This document shows, piece after piece, positions 51,787 to 63,570 of a DNA stretch of 63,717 bases. The position numbers and the translations under genes are program-made. Under the pieces are notes generated by a model. It was not told where the DNA came from, did no database searches, and saw only the letters and a list, made by a program, of their open reading frames with translations. The stretch is from NCBI GenBank assembly GCA_933822405.4, contig CAKOGP040000447.1:1-63717 (forward strand), read 5' to 3'. This stretch comes from Cylindrotheca closterium. Taxonomy: Eukaryota > Bacillariophyta > Bacillariophyceae > Bacillariales > Bacillariaceae. Each line of letters starts with the position of its first letter. The first letter of the stretch is position 1.

Positions 51787-51873
51787 CAATGCCATCAAAC
51801 GTTATGAACGTAATAATGAACATAATCGTAAGTGCGAAATGACATCAAATGTTATGAACATTATGATGAACGG

Positions 51874-52086
51874 TGCTGAGCAACACAAACGAAAACTGTC
51901 ACGAATGATGGTGCTCAGCAACACCAACAAAAACTGCCACGAATGGTGCTGAGCAACACCAACGAAAACTGCCACAAATGGTGCTGAGCAACACCAACGA
52001 AAACTGCCACGAATGGTGCTGAACAACACCAACAAAAACTGTTACGAATCATGCTGAACAACACCAATGAAAACTGTTTCGAATAA
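51874..52086. repeat. 35-bp minisatellite, six units, in the Copia leader
   Basis: Units start at 51874, 51912, 51947, 51982, 52017 and 52052 and begin TGCTGAGCAACACCAACGAA. The first unit is 38 bases long, the rest 35. It ends about 47 bases before the gag ATG. Confidence 0.92.
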
Positions 52087-52132
52087 AAGAAATGTGAACT
52101 AACAATTTGATGTATGACATTGATACAGCAAC

Positions 52133-53684
52133 ATGGCCGCCGTTCCTCCTTTCTTCACTGTACACGACAACATGGTCATCTGTGGCATTGACAATGTCAC
52201 CCTTTTCCAAGGATGCACACAAGCCGAGAGAATTGCTTACGAAATATTCTCGGACGATTTCACCACAACGATGGACAGCACCATTGACGAACTAAACGAA
52301 GAGTTCAAGACCCTCGCAGGATTGATGATTGCGCAAGGACAGATACACTTGATGCCAGCTATCAAAAAGAACATCCGCGCATTCATCCAATGGTGGTGCA
52401 GAGACNNNNNNNNNNNNNNNNNNNNNNNNNNNNNNNNNNNNNNNNNNNNNNNNNNNNNAGCCAAACTGCTCAGACGCATGAAAACACACGAACAATACGT
52501 GTATGGCTCCAAGTTGATGTCGCAACAAGCACTACCACAAGATTTCACCAACGATGTCCAATGGGAAGATTGGTGCCCAACGTTCGAAAACTACCTTCGC
52601 ACCATACCAGGAAGAGACGGTGTGCCACTGAGCTACATTGTGAGAATGAACGATGCAGGCATGCTCACCCTGCACAAAGATTTCTTGGAAACCTACATCA
52701 ACATGGCACCACACTTTGGCGAAGCATACATCATGGATAACGCCAAAGTACTAGTCCTTCTCAGCAAGAAGTTTATCGTGGGGAATACTACCGAAGCTGA
52801 AGCAACCCTCCAAGCCATCAACATTGCAGGGCAATGGAAGAGAAGCATTCAACGCACTACGTACCCACTATGAAGGCGAAGGGATACTAGCCAGCGACAT
52901 TGTCGAAGCTGAACACACCATCAAAGAACTGTGTTACGTTGGCGAAAAACCAAAAATGAACTGGTCCATGTTTGAACAAATGCTAAAGAAAGCGTATGCA
53001 GCATGCGACAAACATGAGGGAAGAGAAGCCCATTCAGACGCAATGAAACTGCGTAGCCTACAAAGCAAGGTTACAGCACCATTTCTACAACTGAACAAGA
53101 CGGCAATTGATACGGAAATTGGCAAAAGACCGATGTTGATGACTTTCACGACGGCATTACGAATCTACCGAACTGCAGTGAGAGAAAAGTTTCCCCAGGG
53201 AACCAGCAATGCAACCGATAGGGGACGATACTTGGGCGAAACTAGGGCTGACAACGATCGCGACAGAAGCAGAAGCCGAAACGATGGAGGAGGCAACAAA
53301 CGTCGCGACGAAGAAGAAATTACTCTGAGTAATGGAGAGAAGATCTGGTACCATCCTAGCTACCGTTTCTCTCGGACACACCTACAAGCGTTTACCAACA
53401 AACAACGTGAACGCATGGCGAAGGAAAGAGCCGCATACAGAGAAAGTCAAGGATTGCCAGCAAGAAGAGCAACAAGACAAGCCGCACAAACGCAACAAGT
53501 GGAAACGCAGCTGGCGGAATTGCGAGCTGAAGTAGCATCGATTAGATCCAACAACGTACCTGCTACAGTTCCAGCCAAAGCAGCCACGCAGATATCACAA
53601 GTGACTATGGGAACGACTGGAACTACAGCAATGGGCGGACGCAACCAACAGGCAAACAACCAACAGGCAAGCGGTAGGACCTGA
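52133..53684 (+). pseudogene. Copia gag ORF, one frameshift and an N gap
   Basis: Starts at ATG 52133 (CAACATGGCC). The first frame runs to 52873, but protein-like sequence moves to the next frame at about 52830 (GNGREAFNALRTHYEGEG), as if one G were added in a GGG run. The second frame runs to TGA 53682-53684. The chain holds a helical capsid-like part (WCPTFENYLRTIPG, MFEQMLKKAYAAC), a basic Arg/Asp/Ser stretch (RDRSRSRNDGGGNKRRDEE) and a Gln/Thr-rich end. No CCHC knuckle is seen. Residues under the N gap (52406-52458) are unknown; the gap length happens to leave the frame as called, but that is not evidence. Confidence 0.8.
52406..52458. other. Assembly gap (53 N)
   Basis: Undetermined bases inside gag. 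Confidence 1.
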
Positions 53685-56600
53685 AACGCGATAAGTGAGA
53701 TCAGACAAATCGTAAGGGTGATCTCATCCAACACAGCCGCATCCCAGCGACCAGTGCAACAACCAACACCAGGAACGACGGCGAGCAATGAAATGGATAC
53801 TAACGCCGACACTTGTTGCCTTGGCAAGAACTTTGTTATCATGAGCTACACACCAAGATCGGCGGATGTGTACGCGTACGACCCAGCTCTACCACCAACC
53901 AATGTACCAATTGTATCTGGGGCGACCGCTTATGACTGCCCACAGAGCGGCAACACGTTCATATTGATATTTAACGAAGCGCTTTACTATGGGAACCGGT
54001 TAGATCATTCATTGATCAACCCAAACCAAGTCCGCAAGTTCGGAATTCCCCTATGGGATAATCCGTTTGATGAGATGAGGAATATTGGCATCGAAACCAA
54101 GCCGATATTCGTTGCACTCAAGGCAAAGGGGACAAAGTTACTATTCGATTCAAGGGCCCCAACTGATCAAGAACTCGCAAATTGCCCCCACATTGATATG
54201 ACGAGCAAAGTGCCTTGGAACCCAGGTACCGTACAACTTGGGAAAGTCTCAATTGTCCACGAAGACCCAATAGATGACCCAAGATCCAACGAAGCTGAGT
54301 TGAGACAATTGGATCCAATCATGCAAGGAATGAACAAATGGCGCACAGTACAGCAGACAATAGTCGATGGGGAGAGATTCTTCCAACAAGTTGGACGAAT
54401 GGACGATGATGCACGATTCGCAGACGTACCTGTGAGGCCGTCCTTTGTATCCACGGAACGACACACCAAAGCAACGGCAGAGAAGCTATCTGAACGACTA
54501 GGAATCGGTTTGCACAGAGCACGAGCCACCTTGAGATCGGCACTACAAAGGGGAACGCGATCCGCCATACTACCACTGGCAAGGAGGTACCGAGCGGACC
54601 GCATGTTCCTAAGACCAAGGCTGAAAGGCAAGTTCTCAACCGACACGGCCTATTTCAACCACAAGTCGATACGAGGCAACATCGCAAGCCAGATCTATTT
54701 CCACAAGAGCGGTTTCTACAGTTGCCACCATCTCTCAAAAGTGGACGACAAGCAAGTTGGGCCGACCCTCAAGAAATTCATAGCTGACTACGGTATACCA
54801 GAGCACCTCACGATGGACGGAGCAGCGGTACAAGTGGGACGCAACACGAGCTTCATGGAAACGATCAACAGAGCCGCGATTAACTACCACATCTCCAGAC
54901 CATACCAACCGGAAGAAAACCCAGCCGAAGGGGGAATCAGAGAGCTCAAGCGACGATTCTACAGATTGATAGTCAAGCATGCGATACCAGAACGGCTATG
55001 GGACTTTGTGCTCGATTATGTGGTTGATACCATGAACATCACCGCTAACTACTCAAGATATTCTGACGGACGAGTACCGCTTGAAGTGATCACTGGCATC
55101 ACGCCGGACATTACAGAATACATGGACTTTACGATTTATGGATGGGTATACTACCGCACAGACGGCGCCTTGGGCCCAAACGAAATAGGACGATGGTTGG
55201 GAGTGTCACACAGGACGGGTCCAATGATGACGTATTGGATATTACCGAGGAGTGGCCGCCCAATCTCGACTGACACTGTCCAGAACATCTCAGAAACAGA
55301 GAAACAGACCGACGTGGTCAAAGAACAAATGGCGCAATGGACAACCGATGTATCCAAAATCCTTGATGCAAGGACAGGAGACATCAGTTGGGGGAAAGAT
55401 GAGATACCGCCACAATTGATGTTCGACCTCGGATTGGAAGACAAAGAATTCAAATGCAACTTCAACGAGTTGATCAAGGCCGAAGATGTTGACGATGGCA
55501 CGCTCCAGGGGACCACAGAGACTGACAACATCGACGCACAGAACTGCGTCAACATGGAGATTGGCCTAAGACGGGGACAAGAAGGGGAGTTGCAACGTGC
55601 AGTTGTACGCAGGAGAATCATTGATGCAGAAGGAAACCCAATTGGTGTAGCAAACAACAACCAGTTACTCGACACGAGACAGTACGAAGTCGAATACGAA
55701 GATGGAAGCACCGAAGTGCTCGCTGCGAACTTGCTAGCAGAGAACTTATTAGCACAAGTGGACGAACATGGACACAGACACTTACCAATGGAGGAGATCA
55801 CGGAACATTGCTCTGATGAGAAGGCAGTAAAGATGAAAGATGCTTTCTATCCCCTCGCAAGTGGAACGCAACGAAGACGACACACGACAGCAGGATGGGA
55901 CTTCTACGTTACTTGGAAAGATGGTTCCTCAAATTGGATACCTTTGAAAGATATGAAGGAGTCTTTCCCGATTGAAGTGGCCGATTACGCGATAAGCAAG
56001 GGCATCCAAGACGAACCTGCTTTTGCATGGTGGATCCCACACCTTGTTCAAAAGCGAAAGCTATTCCTTGGCAAAGTAAAATTGAAGTACTGGGAACGTA
56101 CGCACAAGTACGGAATACGTATCCCAAAATCGATCAAAGAGGCCATCGAAATCGACAAAGCAAATGGGGACACGCTATGGCAAGACTCAATTCAAATGGA
56201 GATGAAAAACAATCGAGTCGCTTTTGAAGAATTCGATGGAGACGTAGAGAAGCTGATGGGATACAAAAAGATCACGGGACACCTAGTATTTGACGTGAAA
56301 CTAGGGGAAAACTTCCGAAGGAAAGCAAGGTACTGCGCTGATAGACACAAGACTGAAGCACCCGCAGCATTGACCTACAGTACGGTAGTGTCCCGCGATT
56401 CAGTTCGGATACTACTAATGATAGCAGCGCTAAACGGATTAAACTTGCAATGCGCGGATATTCAAAACGCATTCCTCACTGCACCAGCGATCGAAAAGTG
56501 CTACCTGGTAGCAGGACCCGAGTTTGGTGAAGAAGAAGGCAAAGTATTTATCGTAAGACGAGCATTATATGGCTTAAAAAGTTCATCCGCAGCATTCAGA

Positions 56601-57809
56601 TCACACCTGGCGGAGACTTTGGAGGATTTGGGCTTCAGCTCATCAACTGCCGGCCCAGACGTTTGGATGTGAGCGGCAGTGAAACCTGACGGCGAGGAAT
56701 ACTACGAATACATCCTTTGCTACGTCGACGACATCCTTTGTATGTCGATGAAAGCCAAAGAAGTGATGGAAGGAATTGGAAGGGTATTCAAGTTCAAGAA
56801 AGGGAAGATTGAACCTCCAGAAAGCTACTTGGGAGCTAGGTTACGAAAGAAGACTTTGGATGGACACGACATGTGGACGATGTCAAGTTATGACTACGTC
56901 GTGGCAGCAGTCAAAAACGTCAAGGAAACATTAAAGGACAACCCAAAGTGGAAAATGCCCAAGAATGCGCCAACGCCGATGACTAGTGCATATGAACCGG
57001 AGATGGATGGATCAAGCAAATTAGGACGAGAAGACCATACCTACTTCCAAGAGTTGATTGGAATATTACGATGGGCGACAGAGATTGGACGAGTCGATAT
57101 CTTACTGGAAGTATCACTCCTGAGCCAGTATCAAGCAGCTCCAAGGGAAGGACACATGGAACAAGCATTGAGGATATTTGCTTTCTTGGACACCTTCCCA
57201 AAATTGACCCTTTATTACGACTGGAGGACGCCAAACGTAGACTATTCCAAGTTGAGATCCTCCAGGGAAGATTTCAAGGCATACTACCGAGATGCGACGG
57301 AAGAGATGCCACACAACACACCCAAACCAAGGGGACAAAGTGTAGGAAGTACTGCATGGGTAGATGCTTCACATGGCGCCAATAAGAAAACGCGGAAATC
57401 ACATACAGGGTACATAATTTTCCTCAATCGGGCACCTATCTTATGGCACAGCAAGCGACAGAATACGGTAGAAGCGAGTACTTTTGGTTCCGAATTCATT
57501 GCTTTGAAGTCATGCATCAAAGCGATCACGCATTTGAGATTCAAATTGAGGATGTTCGGAATACCTTTGGAAGAAGGACCATCGCACGTATTCTGCGACA
57601 ACGAGAGAGTGGTGACAAATTCAACAATGGTCGAATCCACTTTGAACAAGAAGCATAATTCGATTGCTTATCATTACACCAGGTGGAACGTGGCTGCAGG
57701 AGTTGTCGACGTATCGTGGATTGCAGGAATGTTGAACCTTGCTGATGCCTTCACGAAATGATTGACACTAGAAAGGAGAGGGCGACTATTTGGGGAATGG
57801 ACGTACTAG
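53685..57809 (+). pseudogene. Copia pol: protease, integrase, RT, RNase H; TGA-interrupted
   Basis: The frame continues directly from gag across TGA 53682 without a shift. Parts in order: protease DTNADTCCLGK; integrase core with Asp in FSTDTAYFNH, Asp in LTMDGAAVQVG and Glu in ENPAEGGIRELK; reverse transcriptase DVKLGENFRRKARYCAD, ADIQNAFLTAP and YVDDILCMS; RNase H with WVDASHG, EFIALKSC and HVFCDNERVV, ending IAGMLNLADAFTK. TGA at 56670-56672 separates the start of RT from the YVDD half, and TGA at 57759-57761 cuts the last 15 codons (LTLERRGRLFGEWTY, then TAG). Apart from these stops the frame is open for over 4 kb, so the element died recently. Confidence 0.92.
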
Positions 57810-57861
57810 ACAAATTATCGAACTGGATCCCAACGTTGGAACCCAATTCGAGGGGACCAAA

Positions 57862-57903
57862 TGAAGGCTACCGTGCTATTGCACACGCATGCAATGGTTC
57901 GTG
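57862..57903 (+). repeat. Truncated 3' LTR
   Basis: Same 42 bases as 51464-51505, then unrelated sequence. It follows the polypurine-like tract at about 57850-57857. Truncation by deletion, or a collapsed assembly, are both possible. Confidence 0.7.
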
Positions 57904-59599
57904 GGATAACGGTGCGGTGCGGTGCTGTGACCTTGTTTAGCGTGAATGTTTAGCGTGGATTTGGACCTATCAAAGTACTTTCACGCTAAACATGAATTGG
58001 ACGATCGAAGTGCAGACGACGATATTCAAATAGCCAAACCTCACCACAATGACAATTCAACTCTACACTGGCTTAGAATTAGATCGAATTTTGTAGTCGA
58101 ATGTTAATATATTGTATTTACCTTGTTGTGGATGTCATGGGAGGAGGTTGTTGCCTAGATACAACTGGAAACCTGGTCATTCTTATTCCTGGTGACGGGG
58201 CAACAAGCAACAATGCACACCAATCATTCAGCCATGATCTGTAGGTTTTCGTCATATTTGATTTGCCAGGCGGGTTGTCACATTCCACAGTACTCTTCCA
58301 TGTATCATCTTTGAGCGCCATTTTGAGGAAGCATGCTGGCTTGTAGGTATCAATCATTGGAGAATTGTCGCCAAGCAATTGCTGCTGCTACCACTGAAAC
58401 CTTGTATTGCATCAGCTACAGTCGCAAGTTCCTTCATATGTTGTGCATTCTTGGTATCTCACATAATTCGCCTGAAAGCTCCCCAGTTCTGATTTCTTTC
58501 ACTCTGCTCAGTTGATGACAGGCAGTGCCCATGCTGATTTGCAAGCCAAATAGAAGATTCACAAAACAACCGCATTCCATTTGCTGGCAAGAGTTTGCCT
58601 CCATCCGCTTCGTCGTCTGGAAATCTCAGATATTCTCATTTCTTTTAGTCTGCACAGTGGACGGCAGCGCTCATGCCGATCTTCGAAGCCAATGAGCAAG
58701 GAGATAGCAAGACAATATTATTCCCCTTGCGCGCAACACCGACTCCAGTAGTATCCACCTTGTTCGTTTCAGCCCCCACAGCGGTAGATTGTTGGCGAAA
58801 CGTATGTTTCTTCCTCTGCTTCAGTTCATATCTTGTCTTCTTCTTCATTTGATGGCTCGGTTTTGGGTAACAAGGCTCGCCAGCACTGTGGTTTCACCTC
58901 GTTGGATTACAAGAAAAACACATCAAAATTGCCAACTGCCTCCGGCAGCTGTCATCATCAATCTATTCTTTGTCTCCCGTCCTCAGTTTCATTTGTCGTT
59001 CGCTATGAGGAAGCTTGTGAAAACAAGTAGCTACTGTATGGTCGTGAATGATTTGGTTAACGATTTTGTAGTGTCATCCATCATCTTGTATATCCGGGTT
59101 ACTTTGGGGCATCTGATCGTGGGCCTCGCGACCTTCGGTCGCTCCGCCAAATAGTTTTACGTGCAAGGTCATAGCACCGAATTTTTGCCGACACAACAAT
59201 ACATTGCCATAATGTCAACTTGCCTTCCAAGTCTTTACTCTGCTAGCAATCATAGTAAAATGACTTAATATATCAACCAACGGACCGTCAAATAAGCCAT
59301 GTGTCATTTGCACGTTCATTTCACAACCTGGACGTCCAGAAAGAAGCCCAAGATATCACATTGGGATGGGTGTCAAATATGGTGCTGCATATTGTCGTCC
59401 ATCACAAGGCTTTACACACACAGTCAAGACGATTCGCACCCGCCTTAATGATAAGTTTCCTGCAGGTGGTCCTCACAATCCTGTTGTCGGTGTCGATCTC
59501 TCGTGTTGGCTCATAGCTGCTCCTTTAAGCACAAGCCAGCTGTTCAACAATTCTTTATGGAAAGGAAGGTTCCAGTCACCCATGTTGTCAATTACGTTT
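57904..59599. other. Intergenic, no supported gene
   Basis: Near its left end are two direct GTTTAGCGTG copies (57935, 57948) and an inverted copy (57982-57991). An 86-residue minus frame at 58118-58378 (YKPACFLKMALKDDTWKS) looks slightly protein-like but has no recognisable family. A weak direct repeat links about 58520-58550 and 58660-58690 (GGCAGTGCCCATGC / GGCAGCGCTCATGC). Otherwise nothing. Confidence 0.45.
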
Positions 59600-60163
59600 T
59601 TAACGGTACGTCCGCCACTCGTCAGACCCTATTATGGCGGAAGACCCAGGTTCTAAAATCACCCACAGACCTAAAATAAAAATTTTCTCCATACAAAAGT
59701 CTTAGCTTAGGTCCTTATCTTACATCCTATTGGGTGGGGTCATCATGATTGTGCTCTAGACATTCACTGCAGTCAAGAAGGTAATTGATGCTTTGGACAG
59801 CAATTCAGATCATTGGTTGTTTTGGTGCCTTATGAGTACAGTGTGACCTGAAATCACTCATGGGCAATCTGAGTTCCGATTAGTAGCTGGATTGTAGCAT
59901 TCTTTCATGAATTTCAGGCACATTTTGTAAGTTGTAAATTTTCAATTTCAGTCCACAACAGTCCTAGTGGCAACTTTTAGAGCTACAGTGCCTTCCCTGA
60001 GCATAATGATGACAGCCCCACCCAATAGGATGCAAGATATGGACCTAAGCTAAGACTTTTGTATGGAGAAAAATTTTATTTTAGGTCTGTGGGTGATTTT
60101 AGAAGATGGTCTCCCGCCAAAATAGTATGAAATGGGCTTCTTGAGCGGCGGACGGACCGTTAA
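59600..60163. mobile_element. Non-autonomous DNA transposon with about 150-bp TIRs and TTAA flanks
   Basis: TTAA at 59600-59603 and 60160-60163 flank a 556-bp element. Its ends are inverted repeats, CGGTACGTCCGCC against CGGTCCGTCCGCC, which continue inward over about 150 bases (including CACCCACAGACCTAAAATAA and CTTAGCTTAGGTCC on both sides) with a few mismatches. The centre (about 59750-60000) has no coding frame. TTAA target duplication is the mark of the piggyBac superfamily, so a piggyBac-type MITE is likely, but other TIR families can also be flanked by TTAA by chance. Confidence 0.75.
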
Positions 60164-60751
60164 GCATGTTGATCTTTTGATAAGAAATGGATTTGGTGTT
60201 CTGCTAATATTTGATGGAGCTTCAAATCCAACAAAGAAGGCAACCAACAATGATAGGAGTTCAGTCGTAACAGATGCCAAAGAATGGATCAAACCGATGT
60301 ATTCCAATCCCAACAAAACCAATCTTCAAAAACTTCTAAGCTACAACAAACTGCAGTGGAAGTGCAAAAAATGTCTTGTATGAATGATGGATATGGTTTT
60401 TGTCCGTCTGTACTTGTGAAAATTTCATGAAAAATTTCATGTGCGAAACAATTTGTCATCAGAATTTTATTTTAAAATACAGTAGCTTCACGTTCTGTTT
60501 TTTGGCCTGGAGACAGACAGACGTAGCAACACAGTTATCATAATTATACGAACGCCCTTTTTCTAAATGTTACACAGTCTATAACCACTAACACTACATT
60601 TCCGGGAATTATTTTCCCAAGACCAAACGGTTTTTGTGCCGTAGTTAGTCTACACGGGCCACGAATTTTGCGTGGTTTTCTTACGGCGCAACTCGTAGAA
60701 AGTGCAGACAACATAAAACTTTCTGGAATCGGTATTGTATACTTATACCGA
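60164..60751. other. Intergenic with a hairpin at the Gypsy truncation point
   Basis: Contains TCGGTATTGTATACTTATACCGA (about 60729-60751), a near-perfect palindrome lying exactly where the Gypsy RNase H coding is cut, and a doubled AAAATTTCATG at about 60417-60442. No gene is seen. Confidence 0.5.
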
Positions 60752-61969
60752 TTAAATAGTTAATTTGGCTCCATACACCATAGATTGAAACTCTTTCAAA
60801 CAATGTACAACAGCCAACATTTCTTTTTCCATCACAGAGTAATTTCTTTGTGCAGCATTGAGCTTGCGACTCCAGTAGGCGACTGGTTTACCTCCTTGCA
60901 TGATCACAGCGCCCATCTGGTGGTCAGGAGCATCAGTATAGATTTCAAAGGGCTTGTTTGGATTGGGGTAGCACATCATTATATTGCTAGCCATGATAGC
61001 TTTCATTTCAGCGAAAGCTTTGGCGCACTCATCAGTCCATTCAAACATTCCTTTGCCTGTGAGCTCTGTGAGGGGTTTGAGAAGAGGAGATCGGCGTGGC
61101 CACATGTGGCGGTAAAAGGTAACAGCACCAAGAAATGCACGCAATTCTGTTACATTTGTAGGCGCTGACATCTTGAGAATGGCATCAATCTTTTTCTTCC
61201 ACGGCTTGACACCGTCAGGAGTCAACCAATGGCCCAAGAAGTCAGTCACTTGGACACACCACCACTCACACTTCAATGGATTGATCTTGAACCCAGCAGC
61301 TTGTAGTTGCTGCAACACTTCTTGGATCAAGGCCATATGTTCTTCGTAGGAATTGGAGAACAGGCTGACATCGTCAATATAAATTTCAACACCTTTTTCT
61401 TTTAGGTCGCATAGAGTTTTTTCTAGATAGTATTGAGCAAGATCAGGAGCTGGTTTCAATCCCATTGCCATTCGGTTGTATTGGTACAAACCGTACTGGG
61501 TATTTATTGTGCAAAGTTTCTTGCTCAGCTCATCCAATTCAAAAGAATAAAACATCATTGTGAGATCAAGTTTTGTGAAATACTTGTAGCCAGAACAACG
61601 TGCAACAATATCATCAATCAAAGGCAAGGGGTATACTTTACGCTTGACATTCTTGTTGAGCTGTCTGAGATGGCTGATCCATCGCACCCTACTGTCCTTC
61701 TTTGGAATGATGAATGTTGGCGATGCCCATTCTGACGGTCCTGTTTGTTCAAGGACTGCAATCTCTTGTAGATGTTTCAACTCTTTGAGGAATGCAGGTC
61801 CATGTTGCTTGGGCACTGAATACGCCTTTGAAAACACGGGTTGTGCATTTTCAATGAGCTCCAAGTGAACCTTCTCATGCTTGTAATGGCCAAGTTGACC
61901 ATCAAAAGTCTTGTCTGTGTTCGTCAACGCTTGAGCCAAGAGCTTGCGCTGATCTTCAGTTAGATGCTT
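60752..61969 (-). pseudogene. Gypsy reverse transcriptase and partial RNase H
   Basis: Open from just after TAA 61970-61972. RT landmarks: QHGPAFLKELKHLQEIAVLE, EWASPTFIIPKKDSRVRW, KVYPLPLIDDI, YFTKLDLTMMFYSFELD (the first catalytic Asp), GLKPAP, and the IYIDDVSLFS box (YIDD). The connection follows with PLKCEWWCVQVTDFLGHWLT and AFLGAVTFYRHMWP. RNase H starts with FEIYTDAPDHQMGAVI and ends abruptly at GAKLTI then TAA, where its next Asp block should come. The frame carries no other stop, so RT remains well preserved. Confidence 0.92.
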
Positions 61970-62552
61970 TTACCTGTCAGCAACTTCAGCACCTGATGTA
62001 GCATCATATTTCGCGTCCATGATAAAGGCATCATCAACATCATTATCATCGTAGATATCCAGGACATCGCAATCCAACGCCATTGAATAGTTTGTGTGGT
62101 TTTGCCAATGATCTGGAGCCTTCATTGGAATGAACTTGTCTATCCATTTGACTTGTCCGTTTGAAAATTGGATCTCCAAGCCCATTTCGTGTAGAAGGTT
62201 GCGTCTGATTATGACATCATGTGGGCACGTTGGCGAATCAAAGACATTTGCCTTGACACCTGCAATTGATTCTGTGGTGTTTGTCAAATTAAGGAAAGAC
62301 TCCGTCTTGCAATTTCACACATTTGTCAGAAACAAAATCACCAGCAACAGTAGTACACTTCTTTGCATTTTGAATACTTTGTACCTTAGCATTTTTAGGA
62401 ATTGCCCTCCTTGCATTGATCATTGTATGCGATCCTCCTGAATCAAATAATACTCTACTTTCAATTCCTCCAATTGTCTTCCAAATCACCAAAGATGTAG
62501 GTGAAAGTCTCTTTTTTCTCATCAAGCGTAGGTATATGAAGCAAAGAATCAT
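61970..62552 (-). pseudogene. Gypsy aspartic protease region
   Basis: The protease core is VLFDSGGSHTMINARRA (Asp-Ser-Gly). A frameshift falls near 62287-62290 at VFP, after which TNTTESIAGVKANVFD and DVIIRRNLLHEMGLEIQF give the rest of the protease (the D-x-I-I-G/R-x-N/D-L-L element). A spacer rich in Asp follows up to TAA 61970. Confidence 0.75.
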
Positions 62553-62675
62553 TCAAAAGAAACTCCTTCTCATCTTCAGTCATTGGACCATCTTTATCAT
62601 CAAATTTCCCCAATGCTGAAAGAAAGGAAGACAAATCAGGTTCCAGAAATGAATTAGGAAGCTTAGGGAGCTCTG

Positions 62676-63570
62676 TTAGTTTACAAGTATTTTTGAGTCA
62701 GTACTGATCTTCATGAAAGGAAAATGGCGAATCCTCATCATAGAAAATATGTTCTTGCGCCTCCTACTCTTCAGGATAATATTCTTCCTGTTCAAAGTTG
62801 AATTGATCGTTCCATTGTTGCTGATTTTCTTCAGCTTGATAAAAGTGTTCTTGATGCTGGTTCTGCTCGGCACTTGGCATTCCACCATAAGACATTCCGT
62901 CTTGGTTCCATTCAGGAACGCTGCCTTCCGCAGCAAAGCTTTCAGCTTCTTGATTATAGTGCAACTCAGCATAGTAGTTTTGTCTCTGTTGTTGCTGTGG
63001 TTGGCCTCTGCCTTGATAGTTTTGTCCTGGCTGAAAGCGACCAGCTTGGGAGCGTCCACTGCGCTGGCCATTGAATCCACGGCCTCTGTCACCATTGTAG
63101 GGGTTTCTTGGTTGAAGTTGTCCTTGGTTCTGTTGGTAGGAAATACCTCCACGTTGAAAACCTTGTGAATTCCCTTGAGAATATCTTGGAGAGTTTGGGG
63201 GTCTTGGATATGGTTGAAAACTGTTGCTTGGTCATACATGTCCACGACCACCACCAAAACGATTTTGGTGAAGGCCTCTACCGTCTGTGCAATAACCAGG
63301 TCGAGTTCAACGTTGAGAACTCTCCTGCATGAGCTTCTTTCTGTCCACTGTTCTTTTCTTCTGCGCCATCCAACTGACAATATCTTTCCACGCAATATTA
63401 TCGTCATTCGCCGGATCATTTCGCGAATTGATAAAATCTCCCTGCCAATCAAGTGGAAAGGATTGAAACAGTAACAGTGCCAGCTTTCTTTTCCCGATTT
63501 GAGCCGGATCGTTTTCATCGTTCACCTTGGAACAATATCCAGGTGTTGAAAATGCTCTCTTGGAGACCAT
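62676..63570 (-). pseudogene. Gypsy gag region, Gln/Gly/Arg-rich
   Basis: One frame reads from MVSKRAFST at 63570 through FQSFPLDWQGDFINSR and LMQESSQR to a TGA (63307-63309), then TRPGYCTDGRGLHQNRFGGG and a second TGA (about 63232), then a long Gln/Asn/Gly-rich tail (NYYAELHYNQEAESF) to TAG 62764 and a further stop near 62700. The later frame continues with a GKFDDKDGPMTEDEKEFLL segment. The same-frame TGA codons sit where an Arg would fit the Arg/Gly-rich context. Confidence 0.6.

Larger units (their letters stand above)
51464..57903 (+). mobile_element. Copia-type LTR retrotransposon, nearly complete but disabled
   Basis: Matching ends: 46 bases from CAAATGAAGG to GGTTCGTG occur at 51460-51505 and again at 57858-57903 after a purine-rich tract (GAGGGGACCAAA), placing the LTR start at TGAAGG. 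The 3' LTR stops after about 42 bases. The internal part has a repeat-rich leader, gag, and a pol whose domains run protease, integrase, reverse transcriptase, RNase H, the Copia order. Disabling changes: one gag frameshift near 52830, TGA codons at 53682, 56670 and 57759. A 53-base N gap lies in gag. The order and motifs match the Copia lineages abundant in diatoms. Confidence 0.92.
60752..63570 (-). mobile_element. Gypsy-type (Ty3-like) LTR retrotransposon, truncated and decayed
   Basis: Minus-strand order gag, protease, reverse transcriptase, RNase H, the normal order of Gypsy elements. The element is cut within RNase H at 60752, so the rest of RNase H, the integrase and the 3' LTR are gone. 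No LTR is seen on the right; the sequence after 63570 to the window end is unassigned and could belong to it. Frameshifts and stops occur throughout. Confidence 0.85.

Noticed and set aside
51874..52086. Regularly spaced repeats resembling a CRISPR array
   Set aside because: Units are contiguous with no unique spacers, the genome is eukaryotic, and the repeat lies in a retrotransposon leader. It is a minisatellite.
53682..57761. TGA codons in the Copia element as selenocysteine or programmed readthrough
   Set aside because: They do not fall at Cys-type redox positions and fit CGA-to-TGA decay better; the gag frameshift also shows the copy is dead.
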